DNA from: Streptomyces sp. NBC_00461
GTDB lineage: Bacteria; Actinomycetota; Actinomycetes; Streptomycetales; Streptomycetaceae
Reading direction: 5' to 3'
Assembly: GCF_036013935.1 (NCBI RefSeq)
Contig: NZ_CP107902.1
Location: 1,645,001-1,709,000 of the forward strand
Length of the DNA stretch: 64,000 bases
This document shows positions 8,918 through 16,792 of this stretch, one piece after another. Below the pieces are notes generated by a model, which was not told the origin of the DNA, ran no database searches, and was given only the letters and a program-made list of their open reading frames with translations. A program made the position numbers and the translations under genes. Numbering within the stretch: the first letter of the stretch is position 1; every line of letters starts with the position of its first letter.

Positions 8918-9454
8918 TCAGATGTACCGGCCCTCGAACCAGGCCCGCACGGCCAGCGTGTGCAGAGGGAAGGCGAGTTCCTCCGCCCTGCGCAGGAGGT
9001 GCCAGCCCTCCGTCTCGTCCGTGGGCGCAGACTGCGGAAGGCCCTCGGCCGATCGCTCCGGGAGGAGCCCGAACAGCAGCAGATGCCCGTCCGGGGAACT
9101 CATGGCGTCGATGAGCCGGACGTCGCGGCTCGCCGCGTCGATGCCGGTCTCTTCCTTGAGTTCGCGGACGACGGCCTGCCGCCAGTCCTCGCGGTCGTCG
9201 ATGTAGCCGCCGGGCAGGGCTATGCCCCCGCGCGCGGGGACGATGGTTCGGGTGATGACGACGAGGGCGGTGCCCTGCGTGTCGTACACGGGTTGGAGCG
9301 CGATCGCCACCGGCAGTGGGTTGCGGTAGGCCACCGCATGGCAGGCCGGACAGGTGCGGGGCCAACCGGTGACGCCCTCCCCGTAGGGCGCTCCGCAGCT
9401 CGAACAGTGGGAGTCGGGCGCGGAGTTGGGGGTTGAGGCTTGAGTTTCGGACAC
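8918..9454 (-). CDS. Nudix hydrolase with N-terminal zinc ribbon
   Basis: A 178-residue Mg2+-dependent hydrolase of nucleoside-diphosphate-linked substrates. The Nudix box is complete: GGYIDDRE...RELKEETGI (residues about 80-105). Before it lies a four-Cys zinc ribbon (CSSC near residue 17, CPAC near 35), as in NudC-type and ADP-ribose-type family members, but the protein is too short for the NudC architecture. Substrate unknown. Its stop meets the convergent GH31 stop with one base between. It follows the dipeptidase gene by 47 bp on the same strand and may be cotranscribed. Confidence 0.9.
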   Translation of the reverse strand: MSETQASTPNSAPDSHCSSCGAPYGEGVTGWPRTCPACHAVAYRNPLPVAIALQPVYDTQGTALVVITRTIVPARGGIALPGGYIDDREDWRQAVVRELKEETGIDAASRDVRLIDAMSSPDGHLLLFGLLPERSAEGLPQSAPTDETEGWHLLRRAEELAFPLHTLAVRAWFEGRYI

Positions 9455-9501
9455 GAAGCGGAATGTATCCGATCACGGGCGGGGCGTCTCCGGCAGGCCG
9501 C

Positions 9502-10314
9502 TCAGTAGCCGCTGGTGAGCGACTTCCAGGACACGGGGAAGTCGAAATAGGTGTCCGGGTAGGGCTCGGGCTTGTACGTGTAGTGCCACCACTCCTCTGC
9601 GAGGTTCACGAATCCGAGCCCCTCGAGGGTGCCCTTGAGGAGCAGCCTGTTGGCGCGCTGATCTCCCTGGATGCGCGGGTCGAGCGTGTGGGCGAGGGTG
9701 TCGAAGCAGTCGAAGCCGGTGCCCATGTCGACGGAGTTGTCGGGGAAGCGTTCGCCCTTGGGCCCGTAGCAGGGGACGAGGGGGTCTCCGGAGTGGTACG
9801 GCCGGGTCGGCTTCGCGGGGAGCCTCGCGATGGTGAGGTCCATGGTCGAACCGCGGCTGTGGCCGGATTTCTCCGCGATGTAACCGTCCTCGAACAGCCG
9901 GGTCTTGTCGACCTTCGGGTAGAACTCTCCCTTCATCGCCTGGTCGTCGAGGTCCTCGGCCCAGCGGACGAAGTGGTTGACGGCGCGTTGCGGTCGGTAG
10001 CAGTCGTACACCTTGAGGGTGTAGCCCTTGCGCAGCAGCCTCGTCTGGGCCCTGTGGAGCGCTTCGGCGGCCGGCCTGGTGAGGATGCAGATCGGCTGCC
10101 GATAGCCGTCGATGCGCTCACCGACGAAGTTGTGCGGAGTGAAGTAGCGCATCTCCTGGATGATCGTCGGGTCCACCGTTCTCAGGGCCACGAAGTCTTT
10201 CGGTGCCCTGGGTCCCGTCGTTCTGGCCTGGGCGGTGGCGGATGCGGCGGTCACGGCCAGCAGGGCGGCGAGTGCGGTAATTGCACCGCGTAGTGCACGG
10301 GAGAGACGTGTCAT
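9502..10314 (-). CDS. Secreted D-alanyl-D-alanine dipeptidase, VanX family
   Basis: Zinc peptidase (270 residues) that cleaves D-Ala-D-Ala dipeptide. The M15D signature SGHSRGSTMDL gives the zinc ligands His and Asp; EEWWHY supplies the catalytic Glu and second His. It starts MTRLSRALRGAITALAALL with an Ala-rich signal peptide ending near residue 30, so it is exported, unlike cytoplasmic VanX of glycopeptide-resistance clusters. No vanH or vanA neighbour exists; recycling of cell-wall peptides is the better guess. ATG 10314 is preceded by AGGAGA. Divergent from the DUF35-thiolase operon. Confidence 0.9.
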   Translation of the reverse strand: MTRLSRALRGAITALAALLAVTAASATAQARTTGPRAPKDFVALRTVDPTIIQEMRYFTPHNFVGERIDGYRQPICILTRPAAEALHRAQTRLLRKGYTLKVYDCYRPQRAVNHFVRWAEDLDDQAMKGEFYPKVDKTRLFEDGYIAEKSGHSRGSTMDLTIARLPAKPTRPYHSGDPLVPCYGPKGERFPDNSVDMGTGFDCFDTLAHTLDPRIQGDQRANRLLLKGTLEGLGFVNLAEEWWHYTYKPEPYPDTYFDFPVSWKSLTSGY

Positions 10315-10380
10315 GTCTCCTGCATCTATCAGGAAGGCGTTACGTCCGGGAAGCGATCGGATGCGGTTCACCCCGGATCG

Positions 10381-10427
10381 GGAAAGGACGGCCGGAACCA
10401 CCCCCGTGGACCCCGGCCGTCCCTTCC
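10381..10427. other. Strong stem-loop in the divergent intergenic region
   Basis: Arms 10381-10395 and 10413-10427 pair over 15 bp with one mismatch; inside them CCAC and GTGG form an inner stem. There is no T-run. It lies 66 bp upstream of the dipeptidase start and 112 bp upstream of the DUF35 start, so it would be in a leader of one of them. Role unknown. Confidence 0.5.
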
Positions 10428-10501
10428 GTAACGACGACGCACCAAGGACCGGTTCGGTTCGATCGAGCGCACTGCCGATTTCCGGATGCCCGTGGCAGAC
10501 T

Positions 10502-10518
10502 TCTGACGTTCCGTCAGA
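10502..10518. promoter_or_regulatory. Operator candidate upstream of the DUF35-thiolase operon
   Basis: TCTGACG (10502-10508) and CGTCAGA (10512-10518) are perfect 7-bp inverted repeats around TTC, 20 bp upstream of the TTG start at 10539. The form is typical of TetR-family operators in front of acyl-CoA catabolism genes. No regulator gene is adjacent. Confidence 0.6.
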
Positions 10519-10538
10519 TTCCTTGGCGAGGAGGAACT

Positions 10539-10985
10539 TTGTCGCGCACACGCACGCCTGTGGTCGCCGGGTGGTTCGCCGGCGACGGGGACGGCTTCAG
10601 GCTCCTCGGGACGCGCTGTGCGGCGTGCACCTCGCTCTTCTTCCCCCGCGAGGACGCGCACTGCCGCAATCCCGGGTGCCCGGGCGGAGATCTGGAGGAG
10701 GTGCCCCTGTCACGGCAGGGGCGCGTCTGGTCGTACACGGACAGCCGCTATCGACCTCCGTCACCCTATGTGACCGATCCGGAACTTTCGTGGGCGCCGT
10801 ACACGTTGATCGCTGTGGAGCTGGAGCCCGAGCGAATCGTGGTGCTGGGACAGGCGGCTCCGGGGATCACCGTCGCCGACCTGGCGGTGGGCATGGAGGT
10901 GGAGGTCGTCCCCGGAGTGCTCCATGAGGACACGGAGACGATCTGGACGACCTGGCACTGGCGGCCGACGGGGGTGAAGGCATGA
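10539..10985 (+). CDS. DUF35 OB-fold protein with zinc ribbon
   Basis: A 148-residue partner protein of thiolase-like enzymes. It opens with the DUF35 rubredoxin-like zinc ribbon (CAACTSLFFPREDAHC...C, residues about 25-45) followed by an OB-fold (residues about 60-130). Such proteins bind acyl-CoA and form obligate complexes with the thiolase-like subunit. The TTG start at 10539 is chosen because an excellent AGGAGG lies 4-5 nt upstream. It overlaps the next gene by ATGA, so synthesis is coupled, supporting a 1:1 complex. Preceded by a clean inverted-repeat operator. Confidence 0.85.
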   Translation: MSRTRTPVVAGWFAGDGDGFRLLGTRCAACTSLFFPREDAHCRNPGCPGGDLEEVPLSRQGRVWSYTDSRYRPPSPYVTDPELSWAPYTLIAVELEPERIVVLGQAAPGITVADLAVGMEVEVVPGVLHEDTETIWTTWHWRPTGVKA

Positions 10986-12172
10986 CGGGTGAGGTGGCGG
11001 TGCTCGGCGCGGGCATGCACCCGTGGGGCAAGTGGGGGCGCAGTTTCGTCGAGTACGGGGCTGCGGCTGCCCGTGCGGCGCTCGCCGACGCCGGGCTCGA
11101 GTGGCGGGACGTCGGCTCGGTGGTCGGGGCCGGCACCGTGCGCGGCGGCTATCCGGGGTATGTCGCCGGTGCGACCTTCGCAAAGGCACTGGGCTGGCAG
11201 GGGGCCCGGGTAGCGAGCGTGTACGCCGCCTGCGCGTCCGGAGCGCAGGCCGTCAACACCGCGCGGGCGCAGATACTTTCGGGGCTCGCGGACGTGGTCC
11301 TCGTGGTGGGCGCCGACGCGGCACCCAAGGGATTCTTCCGGCCCGCGGGCGGAGACCGGCCCGACGATCCGGACTGGCTTCGCTTCCGGGTTCTGGGGGC
11401 GACCAATCCCACGTACTTCGGGCTGTACGCCCGCCGTCGCATGGCCGTGCACGGGGACACACTGGAGGACTTCGCACAGGTCAAGGTGAAGAACTCGGCG
11501 CTGGGGGAGCTCAATCCGAACGCGCGCTACCGCAAGCGGGTCACCGCCGATGAGGTCGCCGCCTCCGCCGTGGTCGCCGATCCGCTGCGGCTGCTCGACA
11601 TCTGCGCGACGTCGGACGGAGGTGCCGCCGTGGTGCTGTCCAGCATGGAGTTCGCGCGCCGGCACGCGACGAATCGGCCGGTGCGGATCCGGGCCGTGTC
11701 CACGGTGACACCCCGCTACCCCAACACGGTGCTGGATCTGCCCGACATCGCGACGGACTCGGCAGCCGCCCTGGAGCCGGCCGCCGACCCGTTCCGGGCA
11801 TCGATCGCGCGAGCGGCCTACGAGGAGGCGGGCGTCGGACCCGAGGACCTCTCCCTCGCGGAGGTGTACGACCTGTCCACGGCCCTGGAGTTGCAGTGGT
11901 ACGAGGATCTGGGGCTGTGCGGGCAGGGAGAGGGCGCGAAGCTGTTGCGGGAGGGCGTGACGGCCCCGGGCGGCCGCATACCGGTGAACGTCAGCGGTGG
12001 GCTGGCCTCCTTCGGCGAGGCGGTTCCGGCCCAGGCGATCGCTCAAGTATGCGAGCTGACCTGGCAGTTGAGAGAGGAGGCGGGTGAGCGGCAGGTCGCG
12101 GGGGCGCGCGTGGGGATCACGGCGAACCAGGGATTGTTCGGGCATGGGTCGGCGGTGATCGCAGTGCGGTGA
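10982..12172 (+). CDS. Thiolase-like protein (SCP2/Ltp2-type) lacking catalytic histidines
   Basis: Thiolase-fold enzyme of 396 residues. The nucleophile-type Cys84 is present (YAACASGAQA). The two histidines used by true thiolases are not: the SCP2-thiolase EVHD position reads EVYD (Tyr296), and the GHP loop reads FGEAVPA (Glu346 where His is expected). This pattern together with an adjacent DUF35 partner resembles Ltp2-type steroid side-chain aldolases, in which tyrosines replace histidines and the enzyme performs retro-aldol cleavage of a CoA thioester. Substrate unknown; no other steroid genes are in the window. Could also be a non-catalytic thiolase homologue. Confidence 0.85.
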   Translation: MTGEVAVLGAGMHPWGKWGRSFVEYGAAAARAALADAGLEWRDVGSVVGAGTVRGGYPGYVAGATFAKALGWQGARVASVYAACASGAQAVNTARAQILSGLADVVLVVGADAAPKGFFRPAGGDRPDDPDWLRFRVLGATNPTYFGLYARRRMAVHGDTLEDFAQVKVKNSALGELNPNARYRKRVTADEVAASAVVADPLRLLDICATSDGGAAVVLSSMEFARRHATNRPVRIRAVSTVTPRYPNTVLDLPDIATDSAAALEPAADPFRASIARAAYEEAGVGPEDLSLAEVYDLSTALELQWYEDLGLCGQGEGAKLLREGVTAPGGRIPVNVSGGLASFGEAVPAQAIAQVCELTWQLREEAGERQVAGARVGITANQGLFGHGSAVIAVR

Positions 12173-12230
12173 GCGTGGTGCGGTGACCGTGACGCGGTGG
12201 GGTGGTGCGGTGAGCGCAGCGCGGTGAGCG
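12164..12230 (+). repeat. Imperfect short repeats of GCGGTGAGCG at the thiolase 3' end
   Basis: Five near-copies of a 10-nt unit (GCGGTGAGCG, GCGGTGACCG, GCGGTGGGGT and two more) follow and include the thiolase stop codon. It looks like local slippage. Function, if any, unknown. Confidence 0.5.
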
Positions 12231-12344
12231 GCCGTTCGGGGACGGGTCCGAGGAACATGGCCGCCGCGCGGCGCAAGCCCTTTCTCCTACGCTGCGTGAC
12301 CGCTCCGGAATCCTGTGTGAACGTCTCATGAACTGGCCCTGAGC

Positions 12345-14024
12345 GTGCTTCGGTGGAGCCATCATGCTCCCGTGCGCTCCTGGACGGATACTCTCCGCTT
12401 CGCCTTCCAACCGGTGGTCAACCTGACCACCGGCGGAGTCGCGGGGCTGGAGATACTCGCCCGCCCTGAGGCCGGCGACATCCTGGCCGAGGCTCGCCGG
12501 GACCCTGAACTCGACGGCCGGCTGGCGGTGTTGGCGGTCCGTGCGGCGGCGCGCAAGGAGACCTTGCTACCGCTGCACGTCAACGTGTTCGCCGGTACCC
12601 TCGCCGACCTCGGCGGCCTCACTCCGCTGCACGACGCCGTGCGCGCGGCTGGACGGCTGCCGTGGGAGGTGACGATCGACATCGGACCGCCGTACACCCA
12701 CGTCCCCCACCAGGCTCTGCTGGAGGCGGTGGGCGCGCTGCGGGCCCAGGGCTTCCGGATCAGCGCGGACGGCGTCGGGGACGGTGACGTACCCCTGCGA
12801 TTGCTCACCGACATGGGGCCCGACCTGGTGAAACTGGACGCGTCGCTGCTGGCTCGGCCTGCGGCGGTGATGGCCATGCGGACACTGTGCGAGCAGTTGG
12901 GAGCGCTCCTGTCCGTCGAGGGCGTGGAGACGGAACTGCAGTGCGGGGCCGCGATCTCGGCCGGAGCCCAGCTGGCCCAGGGTGAGTTGTTCGCGCCGCC
13001 GGCCCGGCTGCCCGCGGCGGACGTATACGTTCCGCCCCGCTCCCCCGGTGCCGTGACGGTTCCCAGGTCGGGACCCTCGGTGCGACAGTTCGTGCGGCCC
13101 GCGGCGCTGCTGCCGGCCACCGCGTCGGCCGGTCAGGTGCGGGCACTGCTGACCGGGTCGCCTGAGGTGTCCGGCGTACTGCTCGTCGACCAGCACGGGC
13201 TCCCGGTCCGTTCCGTGCACCGTTCGCGCTTTCTGCTGTCGATGTCGGGGCGCTACGGCCATGCGCTGTACGCCGACCGGCCCGCCGTCAAGCTCGGGGA
13301 CCACCCTCGGACGGTGGGCGTCGACGCCACCGCCTGGGAGGTCCTGGACGTGGTGGCCGTCGGCGACCGCAGCCGTACATCGGACGATGTGGCGGTCGTG
13401 GACCGGCACGGGCGGTGCGTCGGTGTCGTACGGCTCGCAGACCTGGTGCGGGCGCTGGCCGAGAGCCGGGTCGAGGAGGCGGCCGGGCTCAATCCGCTGA
13501 CACGGCTGCCGGGTTCGGACGCCATCACCGGCGAAGTGGACCGACGCATCGCGGACGGCCGGACGTTCGCGCTGAGCTGGCTGGACGTGGATCACTTCAA
13601 GCAGGTCAACGACGGAGCCGGATTCGCGGCGGGCGACGAGCTGATCCGGTCGGTGGGCAGGGCACTGCAGCACGCGGCGTCCGGAAGCACCCGGGTGGGC
13701 CACATCGGCGGGGACGACTTCCTGGTGCTCGCCGAGCCGGAGTGGCTGGATCCGCTCGCTGCCTCGGTGCTGGACGCGCCCTGGTCGGCCGGCGGGCGTC
13801 CCGTCACGTTGTCCCTGGCCACCGTCCTGTGTCCGCCGGGCAGTGTGCTGGACCACCGTCAGGCGGCCGCGTGTCTGGCGCCGCTGAAGAAGGCCGCGAA
13901 ATCGCTCCAGGGAGCGAGTTGGGTGCTGGGCCGAGCGGGGCTGGCGGGCCACGAGATCCGGCGCGGCTCGGGGGCGGCGCCCGCCCAGGCCGGGTGCGCG
14001 GTGGCGGAACCAGGCCTAGGCTGA
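12345..14024 (+). CDS. EAL-GGDEF protein with degraded EAL site and intact GGDDF
   Basis: Cyclic-di-GMP protein of 559 residues in unusual order: EAL-like domain (about 15-225), a linker that looks CBS-like (about 240-375), then GGDEF (about 385-535). In the EAL part Glu36 of LEIL survives, but the DDFGTG metal-binding motif reads ADGVGDG (Ala141 for the first Asp), so phosphodiesterase activity is doubtful. The GGDEF site is GGDDF, compatible with diguanylate cyclase activity, and the RxxD inhibitory site is absent. No membrane segments. The GTG at 12345 has no clear ribosome binding site; GTG 12372 is an alternative. It may be a cyclase controlled by c-di-GMP or another ligand at the EAL domain. 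Confidence 0.82.
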   Translation: MLRWSHHAPVRSWTDTLRFAFQPVVNLTTGGVAGLEILARPEAGDILAEARRDPELDGRLAVLAVRAAARKETLLPLHVNVFAGTLADLGGLTPLHDAVRAAGRLPWEVTIDIGPPYTHVPHQALLEAVGALRAQGFRISADGVGDGDVPLRLLTDMGPDLVKLDASLLARPAAVMAMRTLCEQLGALLSVEGVETELQCGAAISAGAQLAQGELFAPPARLPAADVYVPPRSPGAVTVPRSGPSVRQFVRPAALLPATASAGQVRALLTGSPEVSGVLLVDQHGLPVRSVHRSRFLLSMSGRYGHALYADRPAVKLGDHPRTVGVDATAWEVLDVVAVGDRSRTSDDVAVVDRHGRCVGVVRLADLVRALAESRVEEAAGLNPLTRLPGSDAITGEVDRRIADGRTFALSWLDVDHFKQVNDGAGFAAGDELIRSVGRALQHAASGSTRVGHIGGDDFLVLAEPEWLDPLAASVLDAPWSAGGRPVTLSLATVLCPPGSVLDHRQAAACLAPLKKAAKSLQGASWVLGRAGLAGHEIRRGSGAAPAQAGCAVAEPGLG

Positions 14025-14360
14025 TCGTCATAACCGACGGACGTTCCTCCTTCGCACGGACACCGCGGCGGCTGTCACCGTTGCCGTCGGCGACCTTGAC
14101 GCTCTGTGGGCGCCGGTGAACACTTCCGGTGTCAGTCGACATCGCCGTACATAAACGGTGTATCCAGGCACGCGCCGCGCGGGCCCCGCCTGAAGAACAG
14201 GCCCGTTCCCCACCGGCGATTCGGCTGCGACGGCACGCTCGTCACGGACGCCGTGCGGGGCGCGGGAGCTTCCCTGCCTTCGGCTGAAGTCGCCACGGGA
14301 AACGCACCCTGCACGGAGGACCGGGGCCGATCACCCCGGGGACAGGGCCTAGGAGCCGCC
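14025..14360. other. Intergenic region upstream of the glpF remnant and glpK
   Basis: I find no convincing gene in these 336 bases. It should contain the glpK promoter. CCGTACATAAACGG (about 14148-14161) has CCGT/ACGG arms and is the most AT-rich spot, but I cannot assign it. A GylR-type repressor gene, often next to glycerol operons, is absent. Confidence 0.5.
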
Positions 14361-14558
14361 ATGAGCAACGGAGACATCCACGGCGAAGGCCGCGCCTGCG
14401 GCGTCGGTGGACCGCCGCACGGCGGGCGCACGGGCCATGCCGTCACCGCGACCCGTGGCCCGGGACCATGCCGGGACCGGAGTCACTCGCGGATCCCGGT
14501 TGTCGGACCGCTGATCGGCGGGGCACTTTCCGGGCTCATCCTCAAAGCAGCCTTCTGA
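14361..14558 (+). pseudogene. glpF: Internally deleted glycerol facilitator remnant (glpF)
   Basis: A 65-codon frame starts ATG with AGGAGCC upstream and ends 39 bp before glpK. Its first residues (MSNGDI) resemble GlpF starts; its last 22 contain IPVVGPLIGGALSGLI, which matches the last transmembrane helix of aquaglyceroporins (WVPxxGPLxGG). Between lie about 38 Gly/Arg/His-rich residues unlike any membrane helix. GlpF should be about 270 residues, so roughly 200 seem to have been lost. In Streptomyces glpF normally directly precedes glpK, which supports the reading. A small unrelated membrane peptide is the alternative. Confidence 0.65.
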
Positions 14559-14597
14559 TCCAAAGCAGCCTCCCGAAGGAACGACGAAGGGGACGTC

Positions 14598-16109
14598 ATG
14601 ACGGACAAGTTCGTCGCCGCTATCGACCAGGGCACCACCTCCAGCCGCTGCATCGTCTTCAACCAGGACGGCGCGATCGTCGCCGTCGACCAGCGCGAGC
14701 ACCGCCAGATCTTCCCGAAACCGGGCTGGGTGGAGCACGACGCCACGGAGATCTGGTCCAAGGTGCAGGCGGTGGTCGCCGGAGCGATCGCCAAGGCCGG
14801 ACTGCGCGCCGATCAGCTCAGCGCGCTCGGCATCACCAACCAGCGCGAGACCACGCTCCTGTGGGACCGCGCGACGGGCAAGCCCGTGCACAACGCCATC
14901 GTGTGGCAGGACACGCGCACCGCGGGTCTCGTCAACCAGCTCGGCGGCGCGGACGGGCAGGACCGATTCCGCGAGCAGACCGGGCTGCCGCTGGCCACCT
15001 ACTTCTCCGGCCCGAAGGCGGCCTGGCTGTTCGACAACGTGCCCGGCCTCCGGGCCCGGGCCGAGAACGGCGAGATCGCCTTCGGCACCATGGACTCCTG
15101 GCTCATCTGGAACCTGACGGGCGGCACCGACGGCGGACAGCACGTCACCGACGTGACGAACGCCGGGCGCACCATGCTGATGAACCTGGAAACCCTCCAG
15201 TGGGACCCGTCCATCCTCTCCGCGATGAACATCCCCGAGGCCGTCCTGCCCGAGATCAGGTCCTCGGCCGAGGTGTACGGCAGTGCGGTCGGCCAGCTGG
15301 CCGGAGTGCCGGTCGCGTCGGCCCTCGGCGACCAGCAGGCGGCCGTGTTCGGGCAGGCCTGCTACGACGTGGGCACCGCGAAGAACACGTACGGCACGGG
15401 CTCCTTCCTGCTGCTCAACACGGGCAACCGGCCGGTGGCGTCCAAGAGCGGGCTGCTGACGACGATGGGCTACAAGATCGGGACTGAGGCACCGGTCTAC
15501 TGCCTGGAGGGGTCGATAGCCATAACGGGCGCCCTCGTGCAATGGTTCCGCGACCAACTGGGCATCATCCGTACCGCCGACGAGATCGAGCCCCTGGCGG
15601 AGAGCGTCGACGACAACGGAGGGGCGTACATCGTGCCCGCCTTCTCCGGCCTCTTCGCACCGTACTGGCGCTCCGACGCGCGCGGTGTCATCACGGGGCT
15701 GACCCGCTACGTCACCAAGGCGCATCTCGCACGGGCCGTGCTGGAGGCGACGAGCTGGCAGACCCGTGAGGTCGTGGACGCCATGTACCAGGACTCCGGG
15801 GTGCAGATCACCACCCTGAAGGTGGACGGCGGCATGACCAAGAACAACCTGCTGATGCAGCACCAGGCGGATGTGCTCGACGTTCCCGTGGTCCGGCCGA
15901 AGGTCTCCGAGACCACGTGTCTGGGCGCCGCGTATGCGGCCGGGCTCGCGACCGGTGTGTGGAACGACCTCGACGAGCTGAAGTCCCACTGGCAGAAGGA
16001 CGTCGAGTGGACGCCCGCCATGGAGGCGTCCGTACGCGACCGCGAGTACCACAACTGGCGCAAGGCCGTGGAGAAGAGCTTCGGCTGGGAGGAGGACGGC
16101 GAGAACTAG
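14598..16109 (+). CDS. glpK: Glycerol kinase
   Basis: Phosphorylates glycerol to sn-glycerol-3-phosphate with ATP in the cytoplasm. At 503 residues it has full FGGY-kinase length. The N-terminus [11 protein letters not shown] is the ATP phosphate-binding motif, [13 protein letters not shown] and GWVEHD are conserved substrate-site segments, and [14 protein letters not shown] begins the second FGGY signature. ATG 14598 has GGGGAC about 5 nt upstream. The facilitator gene that should precede it looks deleted and no glpD follows, so this copy is isolated; glycerol would enter by diffusion or another GlpF. A strong terminator follows. Confidence 0.96.
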   Translation: MTDKFVAAIDQGTTSSRCIVFNQDGAIVAVDQREHRQIFPKPGWVEHDATEIWSKVQAVVAGAIAKAGLRADQLSALGITNQRETTLLWDRATGKPVHNAIVWQDTRTAGLVNQLGGADGQDRFREQTGLPLATYFSGPKAAWLFDNVPGLRARAENGEIAFGTMDSWLIWNLTGGTDGGQHVTDVTNAGRTMLMNLETLQWDPSILSAMNIPEAVLPEIRSSAEVYGSAVGQLAGVPVASALGDQQAAVFGQACYDVGTAKNTYGTGSFLLLNTGNRPVASKSGLLTTMGYKIGTEAPVYCLEGSIAITGALVQWFRDQLGIIRTADEIEPLAESVDDNGGAYIVPAFSGLFAPYWRSDARGVITGLTRYVTKAHLARAVLEATSWQTREVVDAMYQDSGVQITTLKVDGGMTKNNLLMQHQADVLDVPVVRPKVSETTCLGAAYAAGLATGVWNDLDELKSHWQKDVEWTPAMEASVRDREYHNWRKAVEKSFGWEEDGEN

Positions 16110-16140
16110 GCACACGCGCGCGTGCGTGAGCCGTAGGCAG

Positions 16141-16174
16141 CGGCCCGTACCCCGGTCGGCGGGGGTACGGGCCG
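16141..16174. terminator. Bidirectional terminator between glpK and cvnD
   Basis: A perfect 13-bp stem (16141-16153 CGGCCCGTACCCC with 16162-16174) closes an 8-nt loop, in the 77-bp gap between two convergent stops. No T-run, as usual for Streptomyces. Confidence 0.85.
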
Positions 16175-16186
16175 CCTCCGCGCGGT

Positions 16187-16792
16187 TCAGGTGGCGACGG
16201 GCTCCCGTCGGCCGGCCGCGTGCGCCATCGCGTGCTCGACCACGCCGATGAGGACCTCCTTGACGGATTCCCGGTCACGGGCGTCCGTCAGCACGACCGG
16301 TACGTCGTCGTCCAGGTCGAGGGCCTGGCGGACGTCCTTGGCGGGGTAACGGGCCGATCCCTCGAAGCAGTTGACGCCGACGACGAAGGGTATGGAACGC
16401 CGCTCGAAGTAGTCGACGGCGGCGAAGCAGTCCTCCAGGCGGCGGGTGTCGGCGAGCACGACGGCGCCGAGGGCCCCCTCGGAGAGTTCGTCCCACATGA
16501 ACCAGAACCGCTCCTGACCCGGCGTGCCGAACAGGTACAGCACGAGATCCTCGCGCAGTGTGATGCGGCCGAAGTCCATGGCCACGGTGGTGGTGTGTTT
16601 GCCCTCCACGCCGCTCGTGTCGTCGATCGGGCGGCCGGCCTCGGTGAGCAGTTCCTCGGTGCGCAGCGGCCTGATCTCACTGACCGCGCCGACGAGGGTG
16701 GTCTTGCCCACGCCGAAGCCGCCGGCCACCAGGATCTTGAGCGTGACGGGCTCGACCGGTGGCTTCCCGCGCTCAGAACGCCCGAAGATCAT
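16187..16792 (-). CDS. cvnD: Conservon GTP-binding protein CvnD
   Basis: Ras-like small GTPase of 201 residues, the output component of a conservon. Walker A is GGFGVGKTT (residues about 24-32), switch II is FGTPGQERF and the base-specificity loop is VGVNCFEG. The start [19 protein letters not shown] is the usual form of CvnD proteins. CvnD normally follows cvnC directly; here its ATG (16792) lies inside the 3' end of the intervening oxoprolinase gene, with a 20-bp overlap. Expression is therefore coupled to that gene. Proposed partners are CvnB and CvnA at the membrane. Confidence 0.93.
   Translation of the reverse strand: MIFGRSERGKPPVEPVTLKILVAGGFGVGKTTLVGAVSEIRPLRTEELLTEAGRPIDDTSGVEGKHTTTVAMDFGRITLREDLVLYLFGTPGQERFWFMWDELSEGALGAVVLADTRRLEDCFAAVDYFERRSIPFVVGVNCFEGSARYPAKDVRQALDLDDDVPVVLTDARDRESVKEVLIGVVEHAMAHAAGRREPVAT

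Noticed and set aside
9502..10314. Vancomycin-resistance vanX
   Set aside because: It has a signal peptide and no vanH, vanA, vanR or vanS neighbours; a cell-wall recycling dipeptidase is more likely.
14106..14360. N-terminal extension of the glpF-like remnant
   Set aside because: The in-frame sequence upstream of ATG 14361 has no membrane character, and a good ribosome binding site supports 14361.
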